Assembly: GCA_023091665.1 (NCBI GenBank)
Contig: JALJCQ010000017.1
Location: forward strand, 1,302,001-1,366,000
From: Pythium myriotylum
Taxonomy: Eukaryota; Oomycota; Peronosporomycetes; Pythiales; Pythiaceae
DNA length: 64,000 nt
Direction: 5' to 3'
Part shown: one piece after another, positions 12,067 to 21,783 of the stretch
How the letters are laid out: each line of letters opens with the position of its first letter
Numbering within the stretch: position 1 is the first letter of the stretch
Notes under the pieces: model-generated
The model's database searches: none
What the model saw: the letters and a program-made list of their open reading frames with translations, nothing else
Told to the model about the DNA's origin: nothing
Program-made: the position numbers and the translations under genes

Positions 12067-14196
12067 ATGGACGAAGCGCTGGCGCCATGGCGCGACGTCG
12101 CGAGGGCGTTGGGGAAGCTCCATCGCCCTCTGGACGACGAGGGAGATTCATGCGTGGACGCCAACGGTGTGTTGTGGTTCCGGTGGACGCCAGCGCCCGA
12201 GCCGTTTGCATGTGCGAGGCAAGTTGAGCTGCTCGCTCTCCTGGCCGAGCTCTGCAGCGCCGATCGAGCAGCGTTCGAGAAAACTCTGGATGCGATTGGC
12301 GGAGACTACGCCCGTTTCTTCTCAAGATACCGCTCACGCTGTGAAGCGCCGTACTTGCTGGGCGTCTACGTGCTGGTCGACGAGATGGAGAAGCTGCTCG
12401 TGGCTCGGAACGCGTTGCTGGAAGCGATCCATGACCGTGAGCTCTTCACCGATGCGCAAAAGCAGATCCACGAACGCGATTATACGGTGCGAAGCTCTCT
12501 CCAGATCCCGATATTCCTCGAGTTCGAGTCGAGCGGGGTACGGATGCAGACTGCGTTAGAATCGACTCTCGGTCTCATCAAGCAGCTGGAGCAACAGAAG
12601 CAGAGCCATCTTCGGAGTGAGCAGTCGACCAAACCATTCACAATCAACACCGTCCAATTCGGTGTCTATGAAGACGATCGGCTCGATGAAGATGGCATGA
12701 TGCAGCTCGTTGAACTAATTGACAGCGGTGTGCACATCCCGAGTTTCAAGATTGGTTCTCCATTCAGCACCTTCACGTCTTCGTCAATGTTCTCACAGAC
12801 AACACGTACGCTGCAGGCATTGCTTGGACCGAGAGGAATCGGCGCGCACCCTGAAGCATTACCTCGAGTACGAACCCTCCAGCTAACAACGCCAATGGCT
12901 GCGGCCATGCTCGTCCCTCTCACGACTGCGATCGCCAAAAGCCAGACGCTGAAGCATGTCGTGATCGATCACAACTTGGAAAGAAGTTCGGGCCGTGAGC
13001 AAGTCTCCATGGAACGCTGCTGGCGTTGGCTCGCTCTCGCTCTATTCAGCTCCGACTCTGACCACAGAATTGAGACACTCGAGATCACTGCAGAAGTACT
13101 CGCCGACCTTGACATGGATTTTCTCCGCGGCGTCGTGTCAAACGAAGGCGCGCTCTTGAAGGAACTGGATCCTCGCTGGCAAGTTGAATCGCCTATCGGC
13201 GAAAGTTTCCTACGTGTTCCCGCGCACGTGGAAATCGCGCTCGTTCACGACTATATTCGAATGAAGAAAGATGTGGCAATGTTTTCGTCACCACAAGAAA
13301 TTTTTTCATCCCATGTGACTACAGGAGATGATTCGAGCGAGTGGATTAACTTTTTGCTCCCAGGTTGGGGTGAAAGCCGTGTACTTCGAGAACTCGTGCA
13401 AAGCCAGCGCCTGCCGCTACCACGTCGCCGAGGGACATGTCGAATTCCACACCTACGCTTCAACTACATCGGCCACGAAGAAGAAAATGGAGTGCGAGAC
13501 TTTCTCGACATTGTCGGATCGAATGTACGTCGCCTTGATATCCACGAGATCGACGATCCTGGCGTTGATGTCGGCCAGCTTCTCGTGGCGATGATTGAGA
13601 AGTGCCCGCAACTTGAGACACTTGATCTTTTTGGCGTCACTCTTTTCACGATGCAGCCAATTATCGATGCTTTGAATCGAGGAGTTTGTCACCTGAAGCG
13701 TCTCAAGCTCAGGCATGTTCTAGTTGAGGACATGAACACCGTGCACCGGTTCTTTGACGTGCTTACAGATCCTTCCAGCCCCACAACCGCGAGTCTGGTC
13801 GAGCTGACTTTTCACATCTTCGAGCGAACTATTCAGAATCCAGAAAAGGGCTCGATACTTCAATCATGTGCACAAATGCTGCGGAAGAACAAGAGAATCC
13901 AGGTTTGTCGTGCAATAACACTCTCAACTCGTCGACGAGATCAGTTTGGCGATCTGTTCAACGGCTTCGATGGACAGATCCTGCCTGCTAGAAGAGCTCC
14001 TCTTGCACTCCGGAGCAAGTTAGCGTTTCTCAGTGTCGTCCTCCCTTCTAGGGGCATTGAAGATCCCCTTCGAAGGAGACGTTCGGCTTGTGCACGTTTT
14101 GGCATCGATACGAACGTCATCCAGAACATTTTTAAGTTTGCGGCCGAGACTGAAATTCGCCAGTGCGCGCTCGAAGTTCCTGTTCGAGATTGGTAG
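12067..14196 (+). CDS. Large leucine-rich-repeat-like protein, family not recognised
   Basis: 709 residues in one exon from the ATG at 12067; the few codons upstream in frame lack an ATG. The first ~200 residues are helical. The rest has irregular segments such as LETLDLFGV and LKRLKLRHV, spaced like variable leucine-rich repeats of the type found in oomycete-specific proteins. No signal peptide, membrane segment or catalytic motif is visible. It is divergent from the disordered protein gene. The LRR assignment is an inference from a few repeats; a profile search would decide. Confidence 0.7.
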   Translation: MDEALAPWRDVARALGKLHRPLDDEGDSCVDANGVLWFRWTPAPEPFACARQVELLALLAELCSADRAAFEKTLDAIGGDYARFFSRYRSRCEAPYLLGVYVLVDEMEKLLVARNALLEAIHDRELFTDAQKQIHERDYTVRSSLQIPIFLEFESSGVRMQTALESTLGLIKQLEQQKQSHLRSEQSTKPFTINTVQFGVYEDDRLDEDGMMQLVELIDSGVHIPSFKIGSPFSTFTSSSMFSQTTRTLQALLGPRGIGAHPEALPRVRTLQLTTPMAAAMLVPLTTAIAKSQTLKHVVIDHNLERSSGREQVSMERCWRWLALALFSSDSDHRIETLEITAEVLADLDMDFLRGVVSNEGALLKELDPRWQVESPIGESFLRVPAHVEIALVHDYIRMKKDVAMFSSPQEIFSSHVTTGDDSSEWINFLLPGWGESRVLRELVQSQRLPLPRRRGTCRIPHLRFNYIGHEEENGVRDFLDIVGSNVRRLDIHEIDDPGVDVGQLLVAMIEKCPQLETLDLFGVTLFTMQPIIDALNRGVCHLKRLKLRHVLVEDMNTVHRFFDVLTDPSSPTTASLVELTFHIFERTIQNPEKGSILQSCAQMLRKNKRIQVCRAITLSTRRRDQFGDLFNGFDGQILPARRAPLALRSKLAFLSVVLPSRGIEDPLRRRRSACARFGIDTNVIQNIFKFAAETEIRQCALEVPVRDW

Positions 14197-14527
14197 AAAA
14201 ATGGCGCGAAAATCCGAGCTGAGTCCCCGCAAAGAGACGCGTCACACAGCACAGCGTGCTCGTCACTGAGGCGCTTCGAGGATACAAGACCGTCACTCAC
14301 TTTTAGCGTGGCATCAACATCACTATCTCCTGTTTGTGGTCTTGCCACGCTGGCAACACTTCCCAGGCTGCCCCGGCTCATCGGACGGATGGGGTACACT
14401 GCTCTCAGTGGCTCTCACACACATTCATATACAAAATGCTCAGGCCAACCTGAGCACATTCCACGTTTGGCCTTGCCCGACTCATATCATCTCTACACCA
14501 TTCCAGCCGAGACCTCACAAACAAATT
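14197..14527. other. Intergenic region, nothing recognised
   Basis: 331 bases between two plus-strand genes, presumably with the nitroreductase promoter near its 3' end. Confidence 0.4.
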
Positions 14528-15264
14528 ATGACCACTATTGACGCTATCCGCACGCTTTTCAGCGACCGTGCATCTGTGCGGGACTTCGAAGAAACCGCAA
14601 TCCCTGACGAGATCCTCGCCGACATTTTGCGTCTTACCCAGGTATTATTTTGATTTCCAAATCCAAATGACGAGTTGGTGCTAAATTTGGCGCTTGCACA
14701 CGATAGCGCGCACCTACAGCGCTCAACACGCAGCCGTATGTGGCTGTATTGGTTCGCACACCCTCTGATAAAGACCGTTTGGCGTCCGCCATGCTCACAA
14801 CCAACCAAGTTAAGGTCAGCAACGCTCCGGCCGCTATCGTGTTCGCTGCCGACCTAGAGCCGAGCAAGAGTATCCCTCGTATTCGTCAGCTTAAGCTCGA
14901 TGACGGTTTCCCTGAGGCATTTGTAGATCGACTCCCGCTCTATCTCAAGAACTTTTCTGGTGAAGACTCTGACCAAGGCAGCATGGCGTGGGCGTACAAG
15001 CAGACGACATTCGCTGCGGCTGCTTTCTTGTACGCCGCGGCCGCCCACGGTCTTGGCACGTGTCCGATGGAAGGTTTCGATCATGAGGCGGTCAAAGCTG
15101 CAGTAGGATTGCCTGATCGATACGCTGTACCAATCGTGATCAGTCTGGGATATCCAAAGAAGAGCGTCGCGCCGCGTGTGTCAAACCGGCTCGAGCCCAC
15201 TGAAGTGTTCTTTGACGGAAGATTCGGCACCTCGACAGCAGATCTTTTTCAGACAACACTCTGA
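14528..15264 (+). CDS. Nitroreductase-family flavoprotein
   Basis: FMN-dependent oxidoreductase using NAD(P)H, likely reducing quinones or nitro compounds. Exons are 14528-14641 and 14707-15264 with a 65-base intron; 223 residues. Typical landmarks: an N-terminal DRASVRDFEETAIPDEIL, RAPTALNTQPY (the conserved FMN-binding APSxxNxQPW-like motif, restored by the splice), a helical middle (AYKQTTFAAAAFLYAAAAHGLGTCPMEG) and the C-terminal strand VPIVISLGYPKK. Such proteins are common in bacteria and may reach oomycetes by transfer, but an intron is present. Substrate unknown. Confidence 0.9.
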
Positions 15265-16233
15265 AGGGCGAAAATTCCTACTCACAGTTCTCAGTCGTTG
15301 TCATGAGCTTGTGAGTTCACTATGCTTTTGCTTTCATACTGAATTACACGGCTTGGTCATCGAAACCCTGGAATCCGCCTGATACTGTACAGAATCCGAC
15401 CTTGTCGTTGCAAGAAGATCTTTCGTGCTATGATGAATAGATGTTCGCCTGGGGCTTCACCTGAGTCGGTTCTTCAGCTTCCTCCGTTGTCTCACGCCGC
15501 CCCCACCAATACTATTATGGCACATTGACGTACGTGATGCAAGTGATGCAGTCTCACCCTGTTGCAAAATGTGCCAAAGTTGTGTTTCGAGTTGAGAAGC
15601 TTGACAATTCCCTGTCTCTTCTACGCCGACCTTGCTACTTGCACATAGCTAGGGCTAATACAGAACACCCAACTTCGTTGCAGTCGCTGATCGAGCCTCC
15701 ACGGGCTCATGTTCGAGAGAGACTGGCGGATCTGTGTGAACAATGATCACTCCAACGTGATCGTCTCTGCAGTTGTGGTAACTCGCTCAGCTCGTTGATG
15801 ACCGGGAGGTCATGCAGACAGCAGGCACCCACCATCCTTCCGGCGGTTTAATCGGCCGCGAAGAGGTCAAGCCAGTGCGTTACGTTGGCCTCGCTCTGTC
15901 CGTTCCGCAGTTGTGTCTCAGTCCATGTCGGCCACTCATCGTCAAGGATGGCTTGATCACGAGGTCCGAATCTTCGCGAGCGGCAATCCGTCATCCTCTA
16001 TGCTTCGTGGCCATTGGCGCGAGGCACGCGCTTGCTCATGACTCACTTGCCAAAATGAGCCTCGAGTCGGACATTGAAGCGTCGACCGCCTGTGCAGATG
16101 CCTGTTGCCACGATGGCCGTGACGATTGCCAGTGTGTGAGAAGGTCGGGCTGAACCACCCATCGCCACCTCTCTTCGTCTCGAGCAATTGTGGCCGTCTC
16201 ACTTCCCAACCGGCTCACCACCTCCCAGCCATC
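15265..16233. other. Intergenic region, nothing recognised
   Basis: About 970 bases before the transporter gene. Small open frames are present but look random. The last few hundred bases should hold the transporter promoter and 5' leader. Confidence 0.45.
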
Positions 16234-17916
16234 ATGGCGACAACCGAGCCAACGAATCGTGCTGATCTCGTTGTTGTTGATGGAGCCAAGTCTCCAGTGT
16301 ACACTGAAGTCAAGTCGCCGGCAGTCGAAGGCGATCTCGAGAATGGTGCGTTGCGTCCAGGAGGCACCCCATCAGCGTACTCGCGCAAGCACCTCGGACT
16401 GTTGGCCCACTATGCAGCCGTCGGCGTGGTCTACGGCGCCGTGTACCAGGCTACGTACTCGGTGCTCAACAACTACTTGCAGATGTCGGCCGTGATGGTG
16501 GCGACCGCAAGCGCGCTCGTGCGTATTCCTCGCGCTATGCGTTGGCTCGCTGCCATTTTCAGCGACTGCTGCCCCATCTTCGGCTACCGCCGTCGCCCGT
16601 ACATGATCATCGGCTGGAGCTTGGCATTCGTTTGCTGCACAATTATGGCTGTCGTGCCCCTCGGCGATCCGTACTACATGGACCCCAAGCTGCGTGGCAA
16701 ATCGTTCGACAAACTCACGGCTGCTCAACGCGAGAGCATCGATCTCTCGGCTCCTGATCGAGGCGTCAAGCTGATTGTTTTTATGATGCTCGCTAACATC
16801 GGTACGGTCATCGCGTTTGGCGCTGCTGATGGCTACACGATCGAGCTCGCTCAACGAGAACCCGAGCTAATGCGTGGAACGTTGCAGGCCACAATCTCGG
16901 GTGTGCGCCAGATCTTCCTCGTGCTTTCTTCGTTCCTCACGGGACTCGCGCTGAACGGCGCCGACTATGGTGGCGACTTTTCTTGGACCATCGGGTTCAA
17001 CTGGATCATGGTCATCTGCGCGGCCTTCTCGCTCACCGTGCTGCCGCTTGCGTGGTTCTGCATGACGGAGACCAAGTCTGAGCGCACGGGCTTCCGTGAC
17101 ATCTTTGGCTACTTGTACAACTTCATGCAGAGCCAGGTGATGTACCAGGTCGTGGCGTACAAGTTCTTCCGACAGGTGTTCTCGCTCGTGTCAGTCACGG
17201 CGTCAAGTGCTATCCAGAGCGACTGGGCTGGAGTGACTCCGCTTAACAGCGGCCTCGCAGACATGTTCTCTTACCTGCTCGCGTTCGTCTCACTGTTCCT
17301 CGTGCGTCGCTACGGTCTCAACTGGAGCTGGCGCGCCATGATCGTCGTGTGCCAGTTCTTGGTCGTGGCCATCGACATGATTCCGACTTTCCTTACGATC
17401 TGGGATGTCGTGCGCAGTCAGTGGTTCTGGCTCGGCGTGCCGCTGCTCGAAGAGTTTCCTAACACCATGGGTGACTTTATCGCCAACATGTTCGTCAACG
17501 AGATTACTGAGGTTGGTCGTGAGGCCACGATCATGGGCGTCATCATCAGTCTGTCGGCCCTCGGCACACCCTTTGCGACCGTCGTCACCAAGACTGTTGG
17601 CTCGTACTTCGACATTGAACGCACGTACATCAAGAAGGACACGCACCACGTGCGTATGGACGTCACGTACGCTTACATCATCGCGTACTCGTTCAATCTC
17701 GCGTCCTGTATCTTTGTACTATGGTTGCCACGCCAGAAGGCTGAGGCGCGCGCGCTGAAGCAGCATGGCCGACACTCGAAGCTCATGGGCATCTTCACCA
17801 TCTTCTACGTGATCTTTGCCTTCTGCTGGACCGTGATGACCAACATCTTGAGTCTTTGGCCCTCCACCAAGTGCCTGCGCATCGCTGGCGGCACGGGTTG
17901 CTCCAAGAAGAAGTAA
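16234..17916 (+). CDS. Folate-biopterin transporter (FBT/BT1 family, MFS fold)
   Basis: Membrane carrier of about 12 spans, 560 residues, single exon. The ATG at 16234 (MATTEPTNRADLVV) is preferred; the frame is open further upstream to 16126 but the extra residues are not conserved-looking. Signatures: a hydrophobic start GLLAHYAAVGVVYGAVYQATY, a loop FSDCCPIFGYRRRPYMIIGW (the family-typical SD...P..G.RR.PY), later FGAADGYTIELAQREPE and VRQIFLVLSSFLTG. This family is strongly expanded in oomycetes. Whether it carries folate, biopterin, S-adenosylmethionine or something else is not visible. Confidence 0.9.
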   Translation: MATTEPTNRADLVVVDGAKSPVYTEVKSPAVEGDLENGALRPGGTPSAYSRKHLGLLAHYAAVGVVYGAVYQATYSVLNNYLQMSAVMVATASALVRIPRAMRWLAAIFSDCCPIFGYRRRPYMIIGWSLAFVCCTIMAVVPLGDPYYMDPKLRGKSFDKLTAAQRESIDLSAPDRGVKLIVFMMLANIGTVIAFGAADGYTIELAQREPELMRGTLQATISGVRQIFLVLSSFLTGLALNGADYGGDFSWTIGFNWIMVICAAFSLTVLPLAWFCMTETKSERTGFRDIFGYLYNFMQSQVMYQVVAYKFFRQVFSLVSVTASSAIQSDWAGVTPLNSGLADMFSYLLAFVSLFLVRRYGLNWSWRAMIVVCQFLVVAIDMIPTFLTIWDVVRSQWFWLGVPLLEEFPNTMGDFIANMFVNEITEVGREATIMGVIISLSALGTPFATVVTKTVGSYFDIERTYIKKDTHHVRMDVTYAYIIAYSFNLASCIFVLWLPRQKAEARALKQHGRHSKLMGIFTIFYVIFAFCWTVMTNILSLWPSTKCLRIAGGTGCSKKK

Positions 17917-18204
17917 TAAATCCAATTCATGACTTGTTCGTCCTGAGCTATTGCATTCATGCCGATGACTTCATGTAGTCTGTTGGACGAAGTATCGCCG
18001 ACTCCTCGAAGTGGCTGAAGAAGGGGAGGAATCCTTCTGCGCACATCACGGGAGATGGATAGAAATATTGATGAGAGTACGACGAGAACTGCTCTGTCAA
18101 AGGAGAATCTCTACGCGTTTCGGATAATTAAACAATGTGCATTCCTGTGAATCCGACGCCTCGGCCTCGCAAGACGACCGACGCGTCGGTTGCTGTCGCT
18201 AACT

Positions 18205-18919
18205 CTAAAGACGTGGGTAGAACGGCTTAACACCAAACTGCACGATGGTCATGAGGCCGGCGCCGAGAGCACCCGCGAGAACCATCGCTTTCGGCCCAGC
18301 AGTCGACTTGTAGAACACGCCCGTCGCAGCCGAGGCCAAGATCGGCGTAACCTGGTCCAATTTGACAAAGCGCTCGATCTCGGCCGTGTCGGCCACGTAC
18401 TCGAAACCCTTGTAGATCATAGCTGTGAACAAAGCACGATACACGTCAGCACTACAAGCTTCAATCTGCAACGCTGTGATCCAGCAACATACCCAGACAG
18501 CCCAGCGCGTTGCCAGCCTTGGAACCGCGCATGCCGGCGCCGTTCAGCAGACTGTTCATGCGGATCTTGAACTTGGAGCTCGGCGAGCGCACGAAGCCCT
18601 GCGCGGCGCCGAAGACGCCGCCGCCGATGATGCCCGTGAAGTACGCCGTGCCGCAGGAGGCGCTCACTTGCTCCATGAAGGGTCGCCCGGCCTTGTCGTA
18701 CTCGAGGTAGTCGGCGTTGTCGTCATCGAAGTTGGCGACGCCAAAGACAGGAGCGATGGCGCCAATGTCGATGCTGCCGGACGGGATGGTGGGGATGATG
18801 GGGAAGTCGAGGCCGCTGGTGGCGCTCGAGTCGTAGCCGCCGGCGCCGGCGCCCGTGGCCGAGCCGGAGAAGTCCTGCCACCGGTCGTCCGCGTTCCAGG
18901 ATCCGCTGCCGCTCGCCAT
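18205..18919 (-). CDS. TIM23: TIM23-like subunit of the mitochondrial inner-membrane translocase
   Basis: Core channel-forming subunit of the presequence translocase. Exons are 18919-18493 and 18422-18205 (70-base intron); 214 residues. The ATG at 18919 sits in an ideal context (CCACCATGG), so I chose it over the in-frame ATG at 19009. The N-terminal domain faces the intermembrane space (Gly/Ser-rich, then DYLEYDKAGRPFMEQ). The Tim17/22/23 domain has about four glycine-rich spans (CGTAYFTGIIGGGVFGAA, then RMNSLLNGAGMRGSKAGNALG, and two more in exon 2). The N-terminal extension plus DYLEYDKAGR favours TIM23 over TIM17 or TIM22. Confidence 0.9.
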
Positions 18920-19270
18920 GGTGGAGAGGTCAAGTGTGACGTCGGGGAGCTCCTCTTCGTGGGACGACGACGACCCGGTTCTTCCAGAACCACTCGAGCC
19001 GGACCGCACGGGAAAACAGCCAACGAGAAAAGCGCTTTTTGTGCCTCAGAGACCATCACTCCCACACAGAGTGACGGTGGATTGCACCTCGTCGCGCGCG
19101 AAAATCGAACATTTGGGAGTGGAAAGATCCGAGTTTTGCGGATGTTTTCTGGACGAGATGCACCGCCCAAGAGGGCGGAGGCATGCAAGTAGCAGTCACA
19201 GCAGTGTGCTAATGGGGGTGGTATTCATCGAATTTGCATGGCAAACCCGGTCGCTAGCTTAGTGGGAGGT
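18920..19270. other. Intergenic region between PHB2 and TIM23 genes
   Basis: 351 bases between the PHB2 stop and the TIM23 start, both on the minus strand. It must hold the TIM23 promoter. An upstream in-frame extension of TIM23 (to 19009) is open but poorly supported. Confidence 0.4.
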
Positions 19271-20262
19271 CTACTTCTTGCCCAGAATGTACTCACGCGC
19301 TTGGTCGTGCATGAGGTTGAGCAGAAGCGAGTCCGAGTTCAGGTACACCTTGTTGGCCGAGCGCGAGATGACAGTGGCGATCTCCTTGGCAGCGTCGAGG
19401 CGACGTAGCTGCACGAAGGCCGGGTTGTTCTTGATAGCCTCACCGACGAGCTCGGCCGACTTGGACACACCCTGAGCGCGGATGACCGTCGACTTCTTCT
19501 CCTGAAGAGCCTTCTCGACGACGAAGCGAGCACGCTCGGCTTCCTGTTGCGCGATCTGCTTGGCTTCAATAGCAGCCGAGTATTCCGTGCCGAACGACAG
19601 GTGGATGATCGACACATCGTCCAACAGAATCGCAAAGCGATCCGCACGAGCCTTGAGCGACTGCGCAATCATGCGACTGACATGCTCTCGCTGGTAAATC
19701 AGCTCAGCGGCCGTGAACTGGGCCACGACCTGCTTGGCCGTCTCGTTAACGATCGACGGCAGCACCTTCTCGTCAAAATCTGTCGAGACAAAAAACGCCA
19801 GACTTAGCAACCGCTCACACAACAATCGACGTATGCACGCCCCAAAGAACGCAGCAACGCGATCCACAACGTACCGAGACCGAGGTGCGTGTAGAGCCAG
19901 TGAAGCTTGGCGCGATCCGGCTTGGAGAGCACTCGGATCGAGATGTTGATCATCTGCAAGTCCTTGGTACCCGTGAGCGAGGCGTAGGTGCGCGGGCGCG
20001 TGCGGACGTCGAAGATGATCGGGCGCTGGAGCCACGGCAGCAGGAAGTGCGTGCCTTCCTCGATCACGTTCTTGCCGACGCCGTCGATTCGGCTGTAGAC
20101 AACCGCGCGGTGGCCGGCCGGGACGTTGTAGATCGAGTGGTAGACGCCGTAGGCGGCGGCGCCCGTGACGGCCGCGAACTTGAGCAGCGCTCCGGCGGGG
20201 CCGGCGCCCTTGGGCATCTTGATGTTCTTCATGTTCTCGACGGCGGCCTTGCCCTTCTCCAT
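19271..20262 (-). CDS. PHB2: Prohibitin 2
   Basis: Inner-mitochondrial-membrane scaffold that forms ring complexes with prohibitin 1 and controls the m-AAA protease. Exons are 20262-19875 and 19779-19271 (95-base intron); 298 residues (human PHB2 299). The splice makes LGLDFDEKVLPSIVNE, the expected prohibitin junction. Visible: an N-terminal hydrophobic anchor (GALLKFAAVTGAAAYGVY), the SPFH/band-7 domain (GHRAVVYSRIDGVGKNV, TKDLQMINISIRVLSKP), a long C-terminal coiled coil (EYSAAIEAKQIAQQEAERAR) and the end GKK. The match to human PHB2 is better than to PHB1 (LDDVSI.HLSF, VEKALQEK). Confidence 0.95.
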
Positions 20263-20860
20263 GGTTCCCGTCGCTTCTCGCTCGTCTGGGGAAATCGGCG
20301 GACTTGGCCACCCCACACCCTCCAGTCACACGACCACACACACACTCTCGAACAGCGCCGATTACATCCCCGATGTGGCAGTTACGAACCGGTCAGCCAC
20401 TTTCCAAGACCGTACTGGCACGGACGGAATAAAAGTTTGACCAAGACGAGCGCGACGGAGATAATCGACCTTCACTCAATCGTGAGCCCTCTCTCGCGCG
20501 ACCGCAGAGAGCCTTCTGGCGACGTTCAGAGCGATGAAGTTACCTTCCGCAGTCGCTAGTGGATGTGTATGGTGGAGAACGCGAATATGGTCCACGGTCA
20601 CGAGCATGGTCTTGCTCTTCCCACAGAGAAAGTCTGATGGCAGAGTAAATACTCTAGTACAGGTTCTCTGTAAATCACTATTAGGGGTATGGTTTGACTT
20701 TACATTGATTGGTCGAAATGAGACGGACCTCCCATTGGCTGGTCCGTGGGGCGAGTGGTTGGTTGGCTGGTGGAGGGAGAAGAGCTCTCCATATTGGCGC
20801 CGGCCCAAAGCGGAGCTGCAGGCACATTCGCAGAGCTAAAGAACGCGCTGAAAAGCCAAC
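20263..20860. promoter_or_regulatory. Divergent promoter region PHB2 / uS4 with paired ATTGG boxes
   Basis: 598 bases between divergent genes. Two ATTGG boxes at 20708-20712 and 20734-20738, with a TTGGCTGG at about 20763, lie 100-150 bases before the ribosomal protein ATG. No coding sequence is seen. Function is inferred from motif and position. Confidence 0.45.
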
Positions 20861-21527
20861 ATGCCGAAGATCTCCCGTCACCGCAACTACCGTAAGACCT
20901 ACCGTACGCCGTCGCGCCCGTTCGAGAAGGAGCGCCTCGACCAGGAGCTCAAGCTCCTCGGCGAGTACGGCCTTCGCTGCAAGCGCGAGATCTGGCGCGT
21001 CCAGTTCATGCTCTCGAAGCTCCGCAAGGCCGCTCGTGAGCTTCTCACGCTCGATGCCAAGGACCCGAAGCGCCTCTTCGAGGGTGCCGCGCTCCTGCGC
21101 CGCCTCACCCGCTACGGTCTTCTCTCGGAGGAGGAGAACGAGTTGGATTTCGTCCTCCGTCTGAACGTGCAGAAGCTCCTTGAGCGCCGTCTCCAGACCA
21201 AGGTCTTCAAGCAGGGCCTCGCCAAGTCGGTGCACCACGCGCGTGTGCTCATCAAGCAGCGTCACATCCGTGTCGGCAAGCAGCTCGTGGACGTCCCGTC
21301 GTTCCTTGTCCGCCTCGACTCGGAGAAGCACATTGACTTCACGGTCTCGTCGCCGTACGGCCAGGGCCGTCCTGTAAGTCGACCTGCTTTACAGACCCCG
21401 CACAGAGACATCTTTGATCGAGGCTCATGCGTGATGTGTCTGTTTGTTTTTGTAGGGTCGTGTTGCCCGCCGCCGTGCTGCTCAGCGCGCCGCCGCCGCC
21501 AACGGTGGCGACGAGGACGACGAGTAA
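20861..21527 (+). CDS. RPS9: Cytosolic ribosomal protein uS4 (RPS9)
   Basis: Primary rRNA-binding protein of the small ribosomal subunit. Exons are 20861-21373 and 21456-21527 (82-base intron GTAAGT...TTGTAG); 194 residues. It begins [20 protein letters not shown], has the S4 RNA-binding domain ([21 protein letters not shown], then [18 protein letters not shown]), and ends in an alanine-rich tail with acidic DEDDE, as in eukaryotic RPS9. The very late intron, separating the tail, is well supported. Confidence 0.97.
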
Positions 21528-21783
21528 ATTTTCGGTCTTTCGTGCAATCGTCGTGTTCGAGAGTTGCTGGTGAATGGTGTCAAACCCGCATCGGCGGCAA
21601 CGAATGCTGTGGCTCTACTAGCTCTATAGTCTATCGTGTGACCCCGCTCTGCGATAACTATAATACCATGCGAACTTTGGGGATTCTTCAATCACGCGTC
21701 GCCCGCCACACCTCTTCCTGCTATGGATACGTTTTACACGTGTCATGACAGACGTCGCACAAGAACACAGATTTATTCAGCTT

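Noticed and set aside
11709..12164. Minus-strand open frame of 151 codons.
   Set aside because: It overlaps the start of the plus-strand LRR-like gene antisense and shows no features.
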